Origin: Bacteroidia bacterium
GTDB lineage: Bacteria > Bacteroidota > Bacteroidia > NS11-12g > UBA9320
Reading direction: 5' to 3'
Assembly (NCBI GenBank): GCA_013042025.1
Contig: JABDQY010000056.1
Location: forward strand, 1 to 6,678
Length of the DNA: 6,678 nt
The notes below the pieces were generated by a model that saw nothing but the letters and a program-made list of their open reading frames with translations, made no database searches and was not told the origin of the DNA. A program made the position numbers and the translations under genes. Below, in pieces: positions 5,291-6,678 of the stretch (positions are counted from its first letter, which is position 1; every line of letters begins with the position of its first letter).

Positions 5291-6052
5291 ATGCATATTA
5301 TTTCGTGGAATGTAAATGGAGTTCGAGCTTCGGTAAAAAAGGGTTTAATTGATATTATTCATGATTCCAAAGCAGACATTTATTGTTTACAAGAAACTAA
5401 AGCCCAAGACGACCAAGTACAAGAAGCTCTTGAAGAATTAAAAGGGTATAAAATATATTCTAATTCTGCTACAAAAAAAGGGTACTCTGGCGTTGCTATT
5501 TTATCTAATAATGAACCCATTGCAGTAACTGTTGACATGGGTATTGAAGAACACGATGATGAAGGTAGAGTTATTTGTGCAGAGTATGCAGACTTCTTCC
5601 TTGTAAATGTGTATGTCCCCAATAGTGGTGCAGGACTAAAGCGTTTGGAATATAGAAGTACTTGGGACAATGCTTTTAAGAACTATTTGAAGAATTTGCA
5701 AAACAAAAAACCAATAATTGTTACTGGTGATTTCAACGTAGCTCATAGTGCGATAGATCTTAAAAACGACAAAAGCAACTACAACAAAACAAGCGGTTAT
5801 ACCCAAACAGAAATTGATGGTTTGGATGGAATTTTAAGCATTGGACTTAAGGACACATTCAGAGAACTTCACCCAGATACAGTGAAATATAGCTTCTGGA
5901 GTATGCGGTTTAATGCTAGAAAAAACAATGCGGGTTGGCGAATAGATTACTTCCTTGTCTCAGAAAAATTACTTCCAAAAGTGAAAGATGCAATAATCGA
6001 CAACGACACATTTGGCAGTGACCATTGCCCAGTGGAATTGATATTAAAATAA
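5291..6052 (+). CDS. xth: Exodeoxyribonuclease III / AP endonuclease (ExoA/APE1 type)
   Basis: This 253-residue enzyme of the endonuclease/exonuclease/phosphatase family cuts DNA 5' of abasic sites and trims 3' ends in base excision repair. All catalytic motifs are present: N7 in ISWNVNG, the metal-binding E35 in LQETK, Y108 in VYVPN, D147 and N149 in GDFNVAH, D219 in WRIDYF, and D244-H245 in GSDHCP. The stretch SFWSMRFNARKNNAGWRIDY (201-220) resembles human APE1 and Gram-positive ExoA more than E. coli XthA, so this belongs to the ExoA/APE1 branch, where abasic-site incision usually dominates. The length is normal and the protein is complete. It follows the GreA-like gene by nine bases and probably shares its transcript. 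Its last nine bases overlap the end of the convergent DUF72 gene. Confidence 0.95.
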   Translation: MHIISWNVNGVRASVKKGLIDIIHDSKADIYCLQETKAQDDQVQEALEELKGYKIYSNSATKKGYSGVAILSNNEPIAVTVDMGIEEHDDEGRVICAEYADFFLVNVYVPNSGAGLKRLEYRSTWDNAFKNYLKNLQNKKPIIVTGDFNVAHSAIDLKNDKSNYNKTSGYTQTEIDGLDGILSIGLKDTFRELHPDTVKYSFWSMRFNARKNNAGWRIDYFLVSEKLLPKVKDAIIDNDTFGSDHCPVELILK

Positions 6053-6678
6053 GCTTCCAATAGTCTTACCTGGTACTTTCATAGAATATCCCCACTCCTT
6101 GTTTATTCTTTCAATCATTCGAGCTGAAAGCATCTGTAAATCTTTTTCTATGGTTTGATGGATAAAGAAATTAATCTGTTGAATTCCCAACTCTTTCCAT
6201 TGCGTTAAACGCTCAAACCATTCATCCAAACGATCAATATCGCTTGTGTGATTTGCTCCGGTGAATCGTACAAAACAGGTTGGATTTGTTAATCGCATAT
6301 GAATTATATCTCTTCTTCCAGCAGTGTCCGTAATCGTATTTCCTACTCCATTTTCTTCAAGTAAATGATATAATCTATCAGCAACACTAGAATCGTTGAA
6401 CCAATCGGTGTGCCTTAATTCTGCTGTAAGCGGCAAATCTTTCGGCCATTTTTCAATGAAATGAGCAAAATCATCAAAATTGTTGGGTCCATAGTTGTCA
6501 TTCATTTGAAGAAACACTGTTCCTAACTTTTCCTTAAAATGTGAAATAGACACTAAATAATCGTCCAATTCATTTTCGCAATTTTTCAATCTTCTAAACT
6601 GGCTGATTAGTTGAGGCACTTTTGGGAAAAAAGTAAAATCAGGTGCAGAACGTTGATACCACTTATCAACCGTAGCAG
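6044..6678 (-). CDS. DUF72 (YecE-like) TIM-barrel protein, C-terminal part (cut by window edge)
   Basis: The reading frame runs from a stop at 6046-6044 to the right edge without interruption, giving 210 visible residues. The GTG at 6619 is internal, not the start, because upstream codons continue the family sequence (TVDKWYQRSAPDFTFFPKVP leading into QLISQFRRLKNC). DUF72 proteins are about 250-300 residues in a TIM-barrel fold, so roughly 80-90 N-terminal residues are missing. Recognisable family features are the KWYQ and FPKVP segments, LGTVFLQ, LTAELRHTDWF and the strand CFVRFTGAN, with a C-terminal FIHQT motif in the place of the more usual FNNT/FNNH. The biochemical function of this family is not established. 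The gene is convergent with the exonuclease gene and overlaps it by nine bases, with no terminator between them. Confidence 0.87.
   Translation of the reverse strand, partial: ATVDKWYQRSAPDFTFFPKVPQLISQFRRLKNCENELDDYLVSISHFKEKLGTVFLQMNDNYGPNNFDDFAHFIEKWPKDLPLTAELRHTDWFNDSSVADRLYHLLEENGVGNTITDTAGRRDIIHMRLTNPTCFVRFTGANHTSDIDRLDEWFERLTQWKELGIQQINFFIHQTIEKDLQMLSARMIERINKEWGYSMKVPGKTIGSLF

Noticed and set aside
5380..5670. A 96-codon minus-strand open frame inside the exonuclease III gene
   Set aside because: It is an antisense shadow; the plus-strand frame carries all catalytic motifs.
1..6678. A novel defence, secretion or mobile system spanning the window
   Set aside because: Every substantial reading frame belongs to a known housekeeping or metabolic family. 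There are no repeats, integrase, transposase, toxin-antitoxin pair or array, and base composition looks even throughout.

Overview
The window looks like an ordinary chromosomal housekeeping and metabolic stretch from an AT-rich Bacteroidota, most likely a marine or freshwater member of the Flavobacteriales. Three things point there. The promoter signature is the Bacteroidota -7 box TAnnTTTG. The GreA-like protein family (often misannotated as a 3-oxoacyl-ACP synthase) is typical of that phylum. The MenB sequence is of a kind common in flavobacteria. There are no mobile elements, CRISPR arrays, RNA genes or phage genes, and I see no sign of recent transfer.

Layout. Bases 1-285 (minus) hold the N-terminus of acetyl-CoA synthetase. 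It is divergent from a plus-strand run: a YqhD-type NADPH alcohol/aldehyde dehydrogenase (341-1501), phenylalanine 4-hydroxylase (1556-2266), a bestrophin-like channel protein (2327-3199) and type II 1,4-dihydroxy-2-naphthoyl-CoA synthase MenB (3229-4065). Two small redox/sulfur genes follow on the minus strand: thioredoxin (4093-4389) and a single-domain rhodanese (4454-4756), separated by a clear intrinsic terminator. Divergent from the rhodanese are a GreA/GreB-like factor (4832-5281) and an ExoA/APE1-type exonuclease III (5291-6052). The latter overlaps tail-to-tail with a DUF72 (YecE-like) protein that runs off the right edge (6044-6678, minus).

Function. The genes are mostly independent. 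They cover acetate activation, aldehyde reduction, Phe-to-Tyr conversion, anion conductance, menaquinone synthesis, thiol redox, sulfur transfer, RNA polymerase modulation and abasic-site repair. They do not form one pathway or a recognisable novel system.

The most useful observation is regulatory. Most genes, even those packed 10-60 bases behind another gene, have their own TAnnTTTG-like box 4-7 bases before the start codon. That spacing predicts leaderless or nearly leaderless transcripts. The pattern also settles two start codons: GTG at 1556 for phenylalanine hydroxylase and ATG at 4756 for the rhodanese. Two inverted repeats overlap promoters (1536-1552 and 4767-4800) and are candidate operators. 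No gap between genes is longer than about 80 bases.
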